64,000 nucleotides of DNA from Liriodendron chinense (Eukaryota; Streptophyta; Magnoliopsida; Magnoliales; Magnoliaceae). Numbering within the stretch: the stretch's first letter is position 1; every line of letters starts with the position of its first letter. Shown here in pieces: positions 12,301 through 23,552 of the stretch. Where the stretch lies: NCBI GenBank assembly GCA_003013855.2, contig ML058453.1, positions 682,001-746,000 on the forward strand, read 5' to 3'. A model generated the notes under the pieces. The model did no database searches. It saw only the letters and a list, made by a program, of their open reading frames with translations, and was not told where the DNA came from. The translations under genes and the position numbers were made by a program.

Positions 12301-13488
12301 TACTAAAAGCTTTCCAGTCCTGAGCAAGCTGAGAAGTGAGATTTACAAACCCTGCTAAGTGGATCTCCGCTACATGTATAAAAGCAGGCTAATGAGCTCC
12401 ATCTTGTGGACCATATGTATCAGAAAAGGGCCAGTTAAAAGGAATTGAATGGCCCAGATTCAGCATACAGTTGGCCCACCATATGAGCAGACTGACATTG
12501 CTTCTCATTGTTTCTAGGAGTAGTGATCAGGCCAACAGTGATGTGAACAGGGAAGCATGGTGTTTGAATCAAGGCTAAAGTATAATCTTTATACCTGACA
12601 TGACATAGAAACATCAACAAAAGATATCCAACACAGCGAGTTCTGGATCCTTCAACTAAGTGGTCTAAAAAGTCGACTAAGTACTCAATGGATTTAACAA
12701 GTGAATCAGGCTCAGGCCCCATTAAACTGTTTTCCATTGTCGAGTTTCCCTGAGCTTGTCCAAATGGAATTATCTATAGTATGCAAAATGCATGTAGCAG
12801 GGAACAATTCTACCCCCGCAATTAGTTTTCCTGAAATGTCGGACTTTTAATTTTCAAGGAGATGTGAAGCCATTTTAAATAAAGATAGGGGTATTTTAGG
12901 AATATGAAGTTGGCTGCTTAACAACGTACAGCTCAGACCTTGCTTGTAAAAAGCCAGCGAACGGCTTTAATTTTACCCACAAAAATCCTTGTGCAGACTT
13001 CTAGCCTGCACCATGTCTTTCTCTCTCCGTGTGTAACCTGCCTGCACCCATGCCTCCGAATGATTTCTCTCCCATCTCCCTCTCTCCCTTCTTCTCTTCA
13101 CATGCGTTTCATGTGTCAAACCCCTAGCTTACACATATGCACGCAACAAGCATACATAAAACATCAGGGTCTTATATGAACATTAACCATATGTTGCACG
13201 AAGCTGAAGTCTCTAGGCATCTTTACTATTCTTGGTTCAAATGAGGCACTTCGTAGATATCGTCAAAATGTAATATCTTGATTAATCAAGAAATTCAACC
13301 ATATTAAACACCAAAATTAAGTCTGTCCTCCTTAAATAATATGTATGGGTGTAAATTCAAGGATTGATGCTGTGCCAAGTTCACATGCAAAAAATGGATA
13401 CTGATGTTCGATTCCATGGACGGCATTTGTGCTAAAGATAAGATTAAAAAAGAAAGCCAAAATTGCATACCATGGAAACCATGTGTTT
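9353..13488. other. Intergenic DNA downstream of the RAD52-like gene
   Basis: This stretch is AT-rich with many A/T homopolymers. Apart from a possible tRNA-derived SINE near 10150-10222, I see no gene or bounded element. The short frames have no recognisable motifs. The end nearest 13488 should contain the 3' UTR of the RAD52-like gene, which is transcribed toward lower coordinates. Confidence 0.5.
10142..10222 (-). repeat. Possible tRNA-derived SINE head
   Basis: The minus strand reads TAGCTCAAGTGG, like a Pol III A box. About 45 bp further on it reads GGTATCGATTCCC, like a B box with one extra base. This spacing is typical of tRNA-related SINEs. No cloverleaf was confirmed and no tail is evident. 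Confidence 0.45.
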
Positions 13489-13632
13489 CTACAACATGTC
13501 TTCATGATAAAGATGAAGTCCAAGCCCAAGACGTGCACAAGCTCGACGGAATGCCATAGCTTCAGCCTTTTGTACCGGATCGCCATAACTCGTGTCATCG
13601 ACAGAAGCAGTCCCACTTGATTCCCTATAAAT
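13489..13632 (-). CDS. RAD52-1: RAD52-1-like exon 4 with stop
   Basis: The acceptor is TGCTTAG. The exon codes Ile144 to Leu190, starting IYRESSGTASVDD and ending LGLHLYHEDML, with TAG at 13489-13491. Confidence 0.93.
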   Translation of the reverse strand: MYRESSGTASVDDTSYGDPVQKAEAMAFRRACARLGLGLHLYHEDML

Positions 13633-16600
13633 CTAAGCACTCCAAGCCACATAAGTCAGAAATATTCTTGTTTTAGTTTAATAAGTGAGAAAGGAAACAA
13701 GTTACAATTGCTAGTCCAAGTTAAAATAAAGCACACAAAAATTACATTTGCTCCTACGCGTGCTATGCAGTTCTTAGTCTGGTGGACTGACTGGGTTAAG
13801 TCATTTTCTTTTCTTTTTTTATGATTTTTTTTTATCAGTAGACTGATTTTATTAACAGCAAAAAGGCGCAGAACACAGCAAGTATGGCCAAAGCCAAACC
13901 GATTAAGTTTGCCCACTTAAGCCAGAAAATTTCCACCAACTGTATTTATAAATTTACTTTAATTCTCTCGAGAAAAATACAAAAATGAAATGAAGGAAGA
14001 ATGATAAATCAATGCATTTCCTTCTTTCTAAAAATCTTTCAAGGCAACTTTCCAAAAGAATGGAGTGTGGTTGTTAAACTTACAACAGTCCACAAGTAAA
14101 TTTCACATAATTATCATCCCTCCGAGCATATGTGAATTCATGTGCTGTTTTTCATTTTCCTAACATTTCAAATTCCAATTTCCAGAGCAAGTTAAAGCGA
14201 GAAGGATACCTCTGCATCAGTCCCATAGAGCGTTACACGGTAAACAACAGATACGGACTTGCCATCAGCAGAATAGGTGATGCTTCGAACCTCGCCAGAC
14301 CATTCTATATCAAAGAGAAGCAGGAATGTTTTAAATTCCAAGATATCATTGTCAACGGCTAATTAAACAGAGAAATATAAAAGCTGCAAGGGGAAACCCA
14401 AAAGGATTTTGATGGAGCTAGTAAGAAAAGATTTGATGACCTGTGGTCTAACTGAAAGTATGAATGGCAGAACAGGATTCATGAAGCCAACCCTAATTAA
14501 TTGGGATGAGGCTTAGATGATAATGATCAAGTTAATTATCAGACTACTCAAATATGAAAGAGGGAGTCATCTAACAGACCAGGGGCATGCAAGTTCATGA
14601 TCCGATTCACGATATGCCTGCAAAGTATAGACAACAGATGATGGTGAGAAATGTGTAAATATAATAGGGCAGTATGTAGCATCATTCAGAAGAAAAGGAT
14701 GAAAAGCCAAAACTGTCAGAAAGCCCCCCCTTCCCAAAAGCCATAAAGCAGAGCCAAGTTGGTGAAAGTAACAAAATTCCTCTGATCTGGCATCTCTGAT
14801 TTGTGTTGAGGTTCTGCGAAGCTCCATCTTAATTCTTAAATGAAATCCATCACAAGAGGCAGCAAGGAATGAAGTGAATCCAAGTGCAGATGCTTAATAA
14901 CAAGGGGCATGCATAGGTGTAGTGGGTTGGGTGCATGCATAGTGGCAAGGTACAAAACTGAAAAGAAGCTATAAATAAATCATAAAAAAGAGGAATGATG
15001 TCTCTAAAGCAAAACTGAGGTGCCAGTTCCTGTTAGAATTGTAGCGTTCATCATAACCAAAATAACATCTCCCGTCCGTATAGCAATATGATAAATGAAC
15101 CCACGAGCCATGACTCGTAAGTTTTTCATAACTTTATTCCTCCCCCTAATTGTAGTTGTTTTGTGAAAAAAATGCATCTATGATGCCCTTTGTGAGGGAA
15201 AAATGTGAAATAGTATGAGAAGTGGTCTAACTTTCGGTGTTTGGAAAGAATGCATTGATGTCTACAAACTCTATTCTATCAACAAGCAGCCAAAAGAGTA
15301 GTAACTTTCCTGTTGCAGTATAAAGGATTGTTACGAGGAGATGAAGAGCATGAGCGATGTGGGTGGTTTAAAAAATATCCAAAGATGTATATGAAACAGG
15401 AAAAAGAAAGAGGACCAACCAATGCCAGCATTGTTGAGAGAGGTGAATTTTGGTAAATCACCAATACATGGTGGGGCTTGCCAGATGAATGGATAGGGAT
15501 TAGATAACTGAAATATGGGTGCCACCTATGATACCTGGCTGTTGTGCATCAATGGGAGTTTCGAGCCTTACCCAATTCAAACCGTCAGAAATCCGCCATA
15601 AATGCCGGCGGCGGAGCTTGCCGAAGAAGGGGATTGCACAACAATGGATCTTCCCCCTCTCATGTCTAGCAATGGGATTCCACGAAAATGACTGTGAGGA
15701 GAGTTGGGGACTAGGGCATCATATATGTAGAATTAGATTTGATCGCGATGAGTCTTAACCATCACCAAACCCCCATTGACCCCTTCGCCCACACGGCTCT
15801 CTCCCTTACAGGAGAGAAAACCCTAGCCATCTTCAAATATATCTTTGGTATGGTATCATGTAGGGTATGGTACTATATGTGCGCCACACAATTATGAGTC
15901 CCATCTGGAACTCATTTTGATGATCTAAACCATCCACATCCTCGCCTAGTTGCCCGATAACATTTATAGCTCATAATTTCCAACATTATGCCACTTTAGT
16001 CATTAATATCATTGGCATACCTACATCTAACAAACCATGGATATCTAGTATAACTTTACGAGCTTGAAACCTTACCAGATACTTATTATGGAACATAAGT
16101 AATACCTGATTAATCTGATCTATTGAGACTACTGCTATGGAACCATGAGGGTCATCACTGAATTTATCGCAGTGGGACCAAACATGATCATAGATAACAA
16201 CACTCCCAACAACATGGATTCTGGTAGCTAGGGAGCGTGATATGAAAATCCCATGTCTAGTGTAGTCTTCCATGTAGATTTTCCAACGGTCCTACCACCT
16301 CGAAAACTTTGAAGTATTTTTTTTTCGTTTAATCATGCACATGAAAAACCTTACCTTAAGAAACATAAACCATAATGCCATAAAATTGAATTGTCTACTG
16401 TATTGAATAAAACCGAAATGTGTACATACCGGAGCATCTGTATCTCTTACAAATTGAATACATCTTTACTATTAACCAATCTCATATCATTGACTAACTC
16501 CTTGAATGGATTGGGAAGTACATCCTTAGTGAGTCTGCAACCATCAGCTTTATACTAATGGGTTCTACAGACATTAGACGATCCTAAATTCTCTCCTTTA

Positions 16601-19600
16601 CAATATAGAATTTTATGTTTATGTAAACTTAGACGGACTTTTGTTGTTGAAGAATAATACAACCACAATGTCATCACAATAGATTTTTAAAGGCTTTGAA
16701 ACTTAATCCATAACCTAAAGCCCTGGGATAAAATTTTGTAACTAGATCGCCTAACACGTGGCTTTATAATAGGCAATAAATTTTGCCTTCCTTGGTGGAA
16801 GAAGTCATAAGCATCTATTTCACACTCTTCCACAAAAAAGCTCCCCCAGCCATCATGTAAACGTATCCTAGTGTAGACAACGAAGTCCAAGTCCATATAT
16901 CTAATCGGCTCCAACCAATCAGTTTGTCTATATGTGAGCATGGAATCCTTCCTCCTTCGCAAGTACCGCATCACTTCATTTGCAACTCTCCAATGATCTA
17001 TTCCTAGATTCGACATGTATCTCATAAGCATTCCGACAACAAAGGCTATGTTAGGTTGAGTGTAAACCTGCGCATACATAATGCTTCCCACTGTAGATAT
17101 ATATGGGATATCCTATATTACTTTTGTTTCAAGATTATTCTCGAGACACTATAGTAGGTTAAGCTTGTCGCCCTTGACGACAAGAGCATCTCCTGGTGTA
17201 CAACTCTGAATGTGTGTATCTACTAAGTATCCTTTCAACACAGGTCTTCTGGGATAATCTCAAAATACTTATTTCTCTATTACAATATATTTCTATAGTC
17301 GTAATGAATGATGCGGTGTCAAGATCCTTCATTTAGAAGTTCTGTGATGGAAATCCATTCGTGTATTATCCCTTTATCGTTGCTTGCCAGTAGAATATCA
17401 TCGACATACAACACTAGGAATACAAATTTACTCCCACTAACCTTTATGTATACACACTGATCAACGGCGTTTTCCTTAAAACCATATGAAGAAATCACCT
17501 CATAAAATTTCAAGTACTATTGACCATTGACATGATGCTTACTTTAGAACGTAGATGGACTTCTTTAGCTTACATACCAAATGTTCAAATTCGTGGATCA
17601 CGAAACCTTCTAGTTGTAGCATATACACGTTCTTCTTTAGTTCCTCATTGAGAAACTCGGTCTTTACGTCCATTTGCCATAACAATCCTGAAGGCATCCT
17701 TTTTAGAGACTAGTGAGAAAGTCTCTTTAAAGTTGATACATTTCTTTTGGATGAACCCCTTCACGACTAACCGAGCTTTATATCTTTCAATCTTCCATTT
17801 GACATGCCACTTGATTTTATAAACCCATTTACAATCAATCGATACAACCCCTCTTTGTAAATCGACTAAATCCCAAACGCCATTGTCTTTCATAGACTTT
17901 TGTTCATCTATAGACTTTCGTTCATCTCCATTGCATCAATCCATTAAGAGGAGTTAGCACTTTATTTGGCTTGTGTAAAATTCAAGGTCATCTTTTACAC
18001 CTATGTCAAACTCATGTTCCTAAAAATACACAAAGTAATTGTCGAATATTGTTGAATTTCTCCCTATGAGATCTCCTTAATAGCACTTCTTCCTTATTAA
18101 GTATTTCTTCTATTGTGAAAGTGTCTTATGGAGCCTATGATCGATTTCCCATTAAACCTTCATTTATAAATTGAGGAACAAGTTAATCGTCTCCAATAAT
18201 TGATACTAGATCAATCACCTTTTGCTCCTCAAAGACAAATTTCTTAGGTCGTGCACTAATATAATTGTTCTCAAAAAATTTTGCAATCCCTGATTCAATT
18301 ATCCATAGGGCATGAGAGGGACAATAAAACCTAAATCCCTTTAACCTTTCATGATAGCCGAGAAAATAACCACTGATGGTACATGGGTCCAATATTCTTT
18401 CCTGCGGGTTAAATATCCTTACTTCAACAACGCAAACTATACAAGGATGTGATTTATACTTGGTTTCCTTTTTGTCCACATTTCATATAGAGTTTTACTG
18501 ATAACCTTAGTTGGAACACGACTAAGGATGTAAACCGATGCCTTTAATGCATCGCCCCATAATGATTCCAGAAGGGTGAATTACTTATCATGGACATAGC
18601 CATGTCCTTTAAGGTCATGTTTCGCCTCTTGGCTAAACCATTTTGTTATGTGATACCAGTGATGGTATACTGAGCGATAATACCATGTTCTTTTAGGAAT
18701 CTAGCGAATGGCCCTGGATTTTGTCCAAATTCGTCATATCTGTCATAGCAATCACTACCATGGTCAGATCTGACTGTGAAGAGAGTCGAGGACCGAGGCA
18801 TCGTATATAGAGAGAGAAAATGATCCATAACAGTAGTTTCGATATATCAGATTATTCAGGGTACTGATTATAATCCATAATAAATATCTAGTAAGGTTTC
18901 AAGCTCGAAAAGTTATATTAAATATACATGATCCATTGTGTATCCATATGACAACAACATGAATAGCCCAAGTGGGAGAATGTTGGAAATTATGGGCCAT
19001 GCATGGCATCCGATAACCGGGCATAGATGTGAATGATTTGGATCATCAGAATGAGTTCCAAGTGAAGCCCACAATCATGTGGTGCATATATAGTGCCATA
19101 CCTCATAGAGTATTGTACGGGAGATGTATTTAAAGATGGTTCAGGTTCTCTCTCCCGTAAGGAAGAGAGTCGTCTGAGCAAAGAGGTCGATGAGAGTCCA
19201 AAGATGGGTAGGACTTACCGTTGACCAACATCCAAATCTATATATACGATGCTCCAGTCCCCGACTCTCATCACGATCAAATCTGACAACTTCAATCCTT
19301 TTGTCAAGCTGATTCCCGACCTCAGTTTTAAAGGTTTTAAACAAATCTAAAGCATCTGATTTATCATGTAAAGTATAAGCACTCATAACGAGAATGGTCA
19401 TCTATAAAGGTGATAAAGTACTTTTGTTCATTCCAAGAAGCTATACGAAACAAACCACATATCTGTATATATTACCTTTAAGAGACCAACACTCATATAG
19501 TACCCAACTTCCCTATTCTTGTCTACTTACCCTTTATGCAATCAACACAGACTGCAAAGTCCATGAAGTCCAATGCACCTAAAATTCCTTCTTTAATAAG

Positions 19601-21452
19601 CATTTTAATTCTCTAATAAGAAATGTGACCAAGTCGTTTGTGGCATAACATTGAGGAATTCTCCTTAATCAATTTTCTTTTTATGTCAATATCCATGTTC
19701 TCATTCTTATGCACAAATCTTGATCGAATGTATAAATTATCATGGTCTAATTGATATAGGTTATTCACTAATGAGCTAAGACCAATGATATCTAGATCAC
19801 ATGATAACGCAAACTTTCCATTCCCAAAAGAAAATGTATACCCATTAGCGTGGAGACACGACATCAAAACCAAATTGTGTCGTAAAGATGCCAAGTAAAA
19901 AGTGTTGTCTAATTCCAAATAATGTTCTAGCTTCAACTTCAACCTATAAACCCTACATCCTTAACATCCACCTAAGTGCCATTGGCCATAAGAACATAGC
20001 GTTCTCCATTAATTGGCCAACGGCTCCTAATGAACCAATGCATGGAATTGGAAATATGAGTCATGGTGCATGAATCAATACACCATTTCTTTTCAGGTGC
20101 ATAAATTAAATTTGATTCTAGATAGACAATCATTTTTTGTACTTGATTCACTAATAGTTCCCCTTTCATGTTAGTGACCCTAAAGACTTCTCTAGAAGTG
20201 GATTGCACTAAGATCTCAATTGAACCAAGACCTAAATAATTTTAAAAGATAACATTCATATATGGTTACAAAAAGGATTCAAAACTCACATTAAAAAACA
20301 TCCCATATGTTTAAAAGTTTATCTAATCAACAGGGTGGTCAATCAGATAATTCAGGTTGATAGGCCTAAATGTCAATCCTGGGTATGAAAGCTGGTGCAT
20401 CATTACAGTCCCTCCTTTGAATCAAGAGTGTAATGTGCAAGTGGTTCTCACAACATGAGGCTGGGCGAGTGCCAATAATGTGAGCCCAAATGGTCCAACA
20501 CCGTTGTGGCAAAATGACAATTTAATCTCACAATATTAACATCATCCACCCCATCCTGTTTGGCTCCCACCAAACTGCGAACTCTTTTGGGTCGAAGTCG
20601 GTCTATTTAGAGACACAAGCACACACATAAAGGGTAAGGGAAAGGCCCAGAAGAACGTAAATAGAGGTAGTAAGAAAAGACTTGATGACCTATGGCCCAA
20701 GAGTGGAATGGTAGAACAGGATTCATCCAATCCCAATTAATTAGGATAAAGTTTAGATCATAATGATGATGATATTTACAAAACAAATCCCTTCAAGTTC
20801 TACTATTTTTCAAGTTAATATCGTGATATTATATGATAGAAAGACGATATTTTAAAATTAGGAGAGATTTTAAAAATCTCATTATAATATTGTAATAATA
20901 TTGTTTAGTGTATTTCTCACAATATTATCATGAGATTTTCAAAAGCTCAGCAATATGTCACACTACTTAATATACATAGTTAGAACTAACTTGCAACTCG
21001 ATCTACCTACTCTAACCAACCAAAATCCTAATTATAATAGCTTAGAAATATAATAATAACTCTTAACATGATGTATGTTGTTAGCAATTCTCCTTCTAAC
21101 AGTCCGTTTTCCTCATATATGGCTCACTAGATAAGTTGATTGGCCTACTTTAAGTCCATAGCACATCTATAGTCAATTGCACCTGATGATTGGATGAGAT
21201 CCCACACGTGTTCCATATTTGTGTAAGCAAAAGCATCATAAAATACGCTAATTTAAAATTTTTCAGTAATGAAATTACCTACATAACCACGATCGTCTTC
21301 TTTGTTGCATGGAAATGCACATGAAGATGAAGGAAAGCCCACAAGAAATGTTGATGCTCAACCACAAGGGAAGAGATCGATATATACACTGAGATATCTA
21401 CATTTAATGGAACTAGGATTTCTACGAGAGAAGGGATTTCTCTAGGTTAGGG

Positions 21453-21495
<43 letters not shown>

Positions 21496-22843
21496 TCTCA
21501 AACTAAAATCCTACACCTACATTTATAGACATCCATCTTGGAGAAATCCTAATTAAAGACAAACTCCAATATGTCTTATTCCTAATGAGAAAACCCAATC
21601 TACACCCTCCAATCAGGTGGATCCAATGTGGGGATGCTAGCACATCAAATCCAAAAATAACTCGTCCCTATCTCCAATTGTTTGTCCTAAACGATTAATT
21701 TGATCATACTCAACCAAACATTTTTAATTCCTCGTGTGCACGCACACAAAACCCAATGCTACGATAGGGACACACTAGTATACTTTTGAGATTGAACAAA
21801 TTTTACCTTTGCAAACTTGATCGTTCAAAACCCATAGAAAATATATGATATGTAAATATTTTTCAAAATTTTGACTATCTATTAGATCCGATGCCTTAGA
21901 TAAATCTCATGTGCATCATTATCATTATATACCATCTACGATCTTCCTCTATCCCATCTTGGTGACCTGATCTTAATTTAGCTGTTTCCCAGCATGCTTC
22001 TAACCTAACCAAAACTGCACCCATGGCCTTGAGAATGCACACCAAAGTAGCATCACACCATTTTGAACTTGCCATTTAGCATAGAGCAATAAGGCCACGA
22101 GTCACTTATAGGACTAGCAGACTTGCTCAGCCAGTGGATTGAATTGATCTGTCACTTATAGTAACTAGCCTCGCAGTATGTTTGGCTCAATTCACACATC
22201 GTGAATGATCAAGTGTTTGTCGTCTAAGCAATCATCATATAGAATCCAACCGATCAATTGTCCATCCCCGCTACCATTAACTGGGTACAAAGTAGATCTT
22301 GTTGATTTGTATGAGATCCCATCCTGATCATCTCATAAATTAGGGAGGAGGTACATCTCATATCTCATGCATCTCAACATGCATCACTCCTATTGTGCAT
22401 ACATGCACATTACACAATGCTCTAAATGGTGCAAGAAGTGGACCAAACCTTTAACCAATGAATCACCACCTTATTGTGAAGGCCAATCCGTATATCTATG
22501 TGCATAGGTTATTATAAACTGATCACACCCCATACATATAAACTCAAGCATAAAAAAATCTCATTATAACTCAAACAAATAAATATGTACACATGTCACT
22601 AATGATCTGATGGGCCGCACAAAGTCTAACAATTAACACGTGTTTGTGATTCAATCTCTCCTTGCATGTACCAAACAGCAGCATTACTATTTCTTAAATG
22701 GTAATAACTCATCGTTCCTACAGGTGATGCACATGGACATTGATCCAACCCATCCAATCAAGGGCCACAGGACAGAGAGCAAATCCTAAAAATCACATTG
22801 GAATAACCATAAATACCCAATTCGCAGATATCGAATGGTTGGT

Positions 22844-22893
<50 letters not shown>

Positions 22894-23476
22894 AACAATC
22901 GAAATCCAAAGGCCAATTTCAAATAGTTGACCATGCGATCAGCATGACTCCGGGCTACACCCCATCCATGTATACAGCGCATGAACGATCTGGATTGACA
23001 TGCATGTATAAAGCGCATTCAGTAGACAAGTCACCACCGTTTAGGAGATGATGGAAAACGGCCATAGAAGTCTACCCCTTTCTTTGGGGTTTTTGAGAAG
23101 GATATGCTCTGTAGCAAATTCATAGCAAGAGAGCTAGGAAAATGAGATTAGGTTTTTAATGAAAAGGAAGAAGCTCTTACCAAGGGACGTATTTCATGGA
23201 AAAGCCATCTTCCATGCGAACTTTGATAAAGGCGTCTGGAACTTTCCTATTGAGTTCTTTGAGAACTTCAGAGAGAGGGCGACTAATTCCAGAAGTGGGG
23301 ATTTCGGAGGGTTCTGATGCTGATTCTGAGAAATTCTCTTTCTCTGCCTCTTTCTCTTTCTCTTTCTCTTTCGAAACCGAGGATTTCGCGTAAGAACGAG
23401 AAATGGAGAAGCAGACCCTTGAACTTAAAGCAGAGAGAGAGGATGAGCTTTTGAAGAAGGGTTTCAGAGGCGCCAT
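13489..23476 (-). CDS. RAD52-1: Organellar RAD52-like DNA repair protein (four exons)
   Basis: Joined exons (complement 23181-23476, 14580-14617, 14210-14304, 13489-13632) give a 190-residue protein. Every junction follows GT-AG and keeps phase. Residues 1-50 are rich in Ser, Arg and Lys without acids at the start, like a mitochondrial presequence; an acidic/Lys linker follows. Residues from about 65 match plant RAD52-1 (organellar DNA-binding protein 1): 'ISRPLSEVLKELN', 'FSMKYVPWH', 'APEWSGEVRS', 'VTLYGTDAE', 'YGDPVQKAEAMAFRRACARL' and a 'LGLHLYHED' end. The family binds single-stranded DNA, promotes strand annealing in organellar recombination and has been linked to mitochondrial splicing. 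Length is close to the known roughly 175-residue plant proteins. Intron 1 is 8.6 kb and full of transposons. No lesion is visible, so the gene looks functional. Confidence 0.93.
14210..14304 (-). CDS. RAD52-1: RAD52-1-like exon 3
   Basis: The acceptor is GATATAG and the donor is GAG|GTATCC. The exon codes Glu112 to Glu143, including WSGEVRSITYSADGKS and YRVTLYGTDAE. Confidence 0.93.
14415..14530 (+). mobile_element. RTE-type LINE 3' tail
   Basis: The sequence 'gtaagaaaagatttgatgac...ggattcatgaagccaacc...gggatgaggcttagatgataatgat' is the 3' end of plant RTE LINEs: decayed reverse-transcriptase C-terminus, then GAT-rich tail. It lies in intron 2 of the RAD52-like gene, between the microexon and exon 3. 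Only the tail is present, as expected from 5' truncation. Confidence 0.7.
14580..14617 (-). CDS. RAD52-1: RAD52-1-like exon 2 (38-nt microexon)
   Basis: The acceptor is TTTGCAG and the donor is G|GTCTGT. The exon codes the last base of Trp99, then HIVNRIMNLHAP and the first base of Glu112. Both split codons are completed by the neighbouring exons. Confidence 0.92.
14618..15692. other. RAD52-like intron 1, proximal part
   Basis: This is intron sequence between the microexon and the copia LTR. No bounded element or coding sequence is recognised. Confidence 0.5.
15693..15985 (-). repeat. Copia 3' LTR (minus strand)
   Basis: On the minus strand it runs TGTTGGAAATTATGAG to CTCTCCTCACA, 293 bp with TG...CA ends. 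A second copy in the opposite orientation lies at 18981-19275. The order pol then LTR makes this the 3' LTR of the decayed element above it. The 5' LTR is not seen. Confidence 0.75.
16687..17091 (-). pseudogene. Copia RNase H-linker fragment
   Basis: The residues 'GSIMYAQVYTQPNIAFVVGML' and 'DHWRVANEVMRYLRRRKDSMLTY' match the tether between reverse transcriptase and RNase H. The RNase H active-site region is degenerate. Confidence 0.8.
17319..17893 (-). pseudogene. Copia reverse transcriptase fragments
   Basis: 17645-17893 carries 'CKWVYKIKW' and 'RYKARLVVKGF', the start of copia reverse transcriptase. 17319-17513 carries 'DQCVYIKVSG' and 'LYVDDILLAS', the YVDD catalytic motif. The two parts are in different frames and intervening sequence is disrupted. 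Confidence 0.85.
18183..18479 (-). pseudogene. Copia integrase C-terminal fragment
   Basis: The residues 'DPCTISGYFLGYHERLKGFRFYCPSH' correspond to the GYxxxxKGYR region at the end of copia integrases. Frame breaks separate it from the neighbouring blocks. Confidence 0.7.
18646..19401 (-). pseudogene. Copia integrase core, split by insertion
   Basis: Upstream residues 'LDLFKTFKTEVGNQLDKRIEVVR' (19276-19370) and downstream residues 'VRSDHGSDCYDRYDE' (below 18773) are adjacent parts of the integrase core. They are separated by the element at 18774-19275. The catalytic region also has substitutions (SDHGSD in place of the usual SDRGGE). Confidence 0.75.
18774..19275 (+). mobile_element. Aberrant copia fragment with an LTR end at both termini
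   Basis: This 502-bp insertion is flanked by near-identical 12-mers, gtcagatctgac (18762-18773) and atcaaatctgac (19276-19287). The right part (18981-19275) is a full 295-bp LTR on the plus strand, preceded by the polypurine stretch aagtgggaga and 3' internal sequence. The left 40 bp are the same LTR's terminal sequence inverted. It therefore has the U5-type end on both sides instead of U3 at one and U5 at the other. The host element is the same copia family on the opposite strand. Confidence 0.7.
19613..19942 (-). pseudogene. Copia protease C-terminus and GAG-pre-integrase fragment
   Basis: The residues 'LDNTFYLASLRHNLVLMSCL' and the closing 'LCHKRLGHIS' match the region linking protease to integrase in copia polyproteins. 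The HKRLGH motif begins the integrase zinc finger. It is separated from the protease block by a frame break. Confidence 0.75.
19972..20208 (-). pseudogene. Copia protease fragment
   Basis: It contains 'KKWCIDSCTMTHISNSM', matching the copia protease core WxIDSGAxxHI. The essential Gly of DSG is replaced by Cys, so the enzyme would be inactive. The frame ends within the protease. Confidence 0.75.
20661..20773 (+). mobile_element. RTE-type LINE 3' tail
   Basis: The sequence 'gtaagaaaagacttgatgacctatggcc ... attcatccaatcccaattaattaggat ... aatgatgatgat' is a second copy of the same LINE tail seen at 14415. It ends in GAT repeats and lies in intron 1 of the RAD52-like gene. Confidence 0.75.
21456..21492. 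repeat. (GA)n microsatellite
   Basis: Uninterrupted GA dinucleotides, inside intron 1 of the RAD52-like gene. Confidence 0.95.
22845..22891. repeat. (GA)n microsatellite
   Basis: About 23 GA units, about 290 bp from exon 1 inside intron 1 of the RAD52-like gene. Confidence 0.95.
23181..23476 (-). CDS. RAD52-1: RAD52-1-like exon 1
   Basis: The ATG is at 23476. The exon codes residues 1-98 plus two bases of Trp99 and ends at a CCTTG|GTAAGAG donor. Reading through the donor would stop at once, which explains the apparent 99-residue frame. Confidence 0.93.
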
Positions 23477-23501
23477 GAGAGAGAGAGGTCTTGGAGGGTT
23501 T

Positions 23502-23506
<5 letters not shown>

Positions 23507-23552
<46 letters not shown>
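23507..23552. repeat. Compound (GT)n(GA)n microsatellite in RAD52-like leader
   Basis: The tract starts about 30 bp upstream of the ATG at 23476. On the gene's strand it reads (TC)n then (AC)n, so it probably lies in the 5' UTR or core promoter. CT-rich leaders are common in plant genes; length changes here could alter expression. Confidence 0.85.

Larger units (their letters stand above)
15693..20208 (-). mobile_element. Decayed Ty1/copia retrotransposon, 5'-truncated
   Basis: Read on the minus strand, degraded protein blocks come in copia order: protease, GAG-pre-integrase, integrase, reverse transcriptase, RNase H, 3' LTR. Frames change between blocks, and a 502-bp related insertion splits the integrase. 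No gag or 5' LTR is recognisable above 20208. The element lies in intron 1 of the RAD52-like gene, in the same orientation as the gene. Confidence 0.85.
20774..23180. other. RAD52-like intron 1, distal part
   Basis: This is AT-rich intron with two long GA microsatellites (21456-21492 and 22845-22891). I see no coding sequence on either strand. The frames over the GA run are repeat artefacts. Confidence 0.6.

Noticed and set aside
13332..13652. 106-residue minus-strand frame over RAD52-like exon 4
   Set aside because: It is the wrong frame; the adjacent frame encodes the conserved RAD52-1 C-terminus with matching splice acceptor and stop.
15519..15758. 79-residue frame with basic residues
   Set aside because: It overlaps the end of the copia LTR and its flank; no homology is recognisable.
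22740..23051. Frame with a long Arg-Glu repeat
   Set aside because: It is translation of the GA microsatellite inside intron 1.
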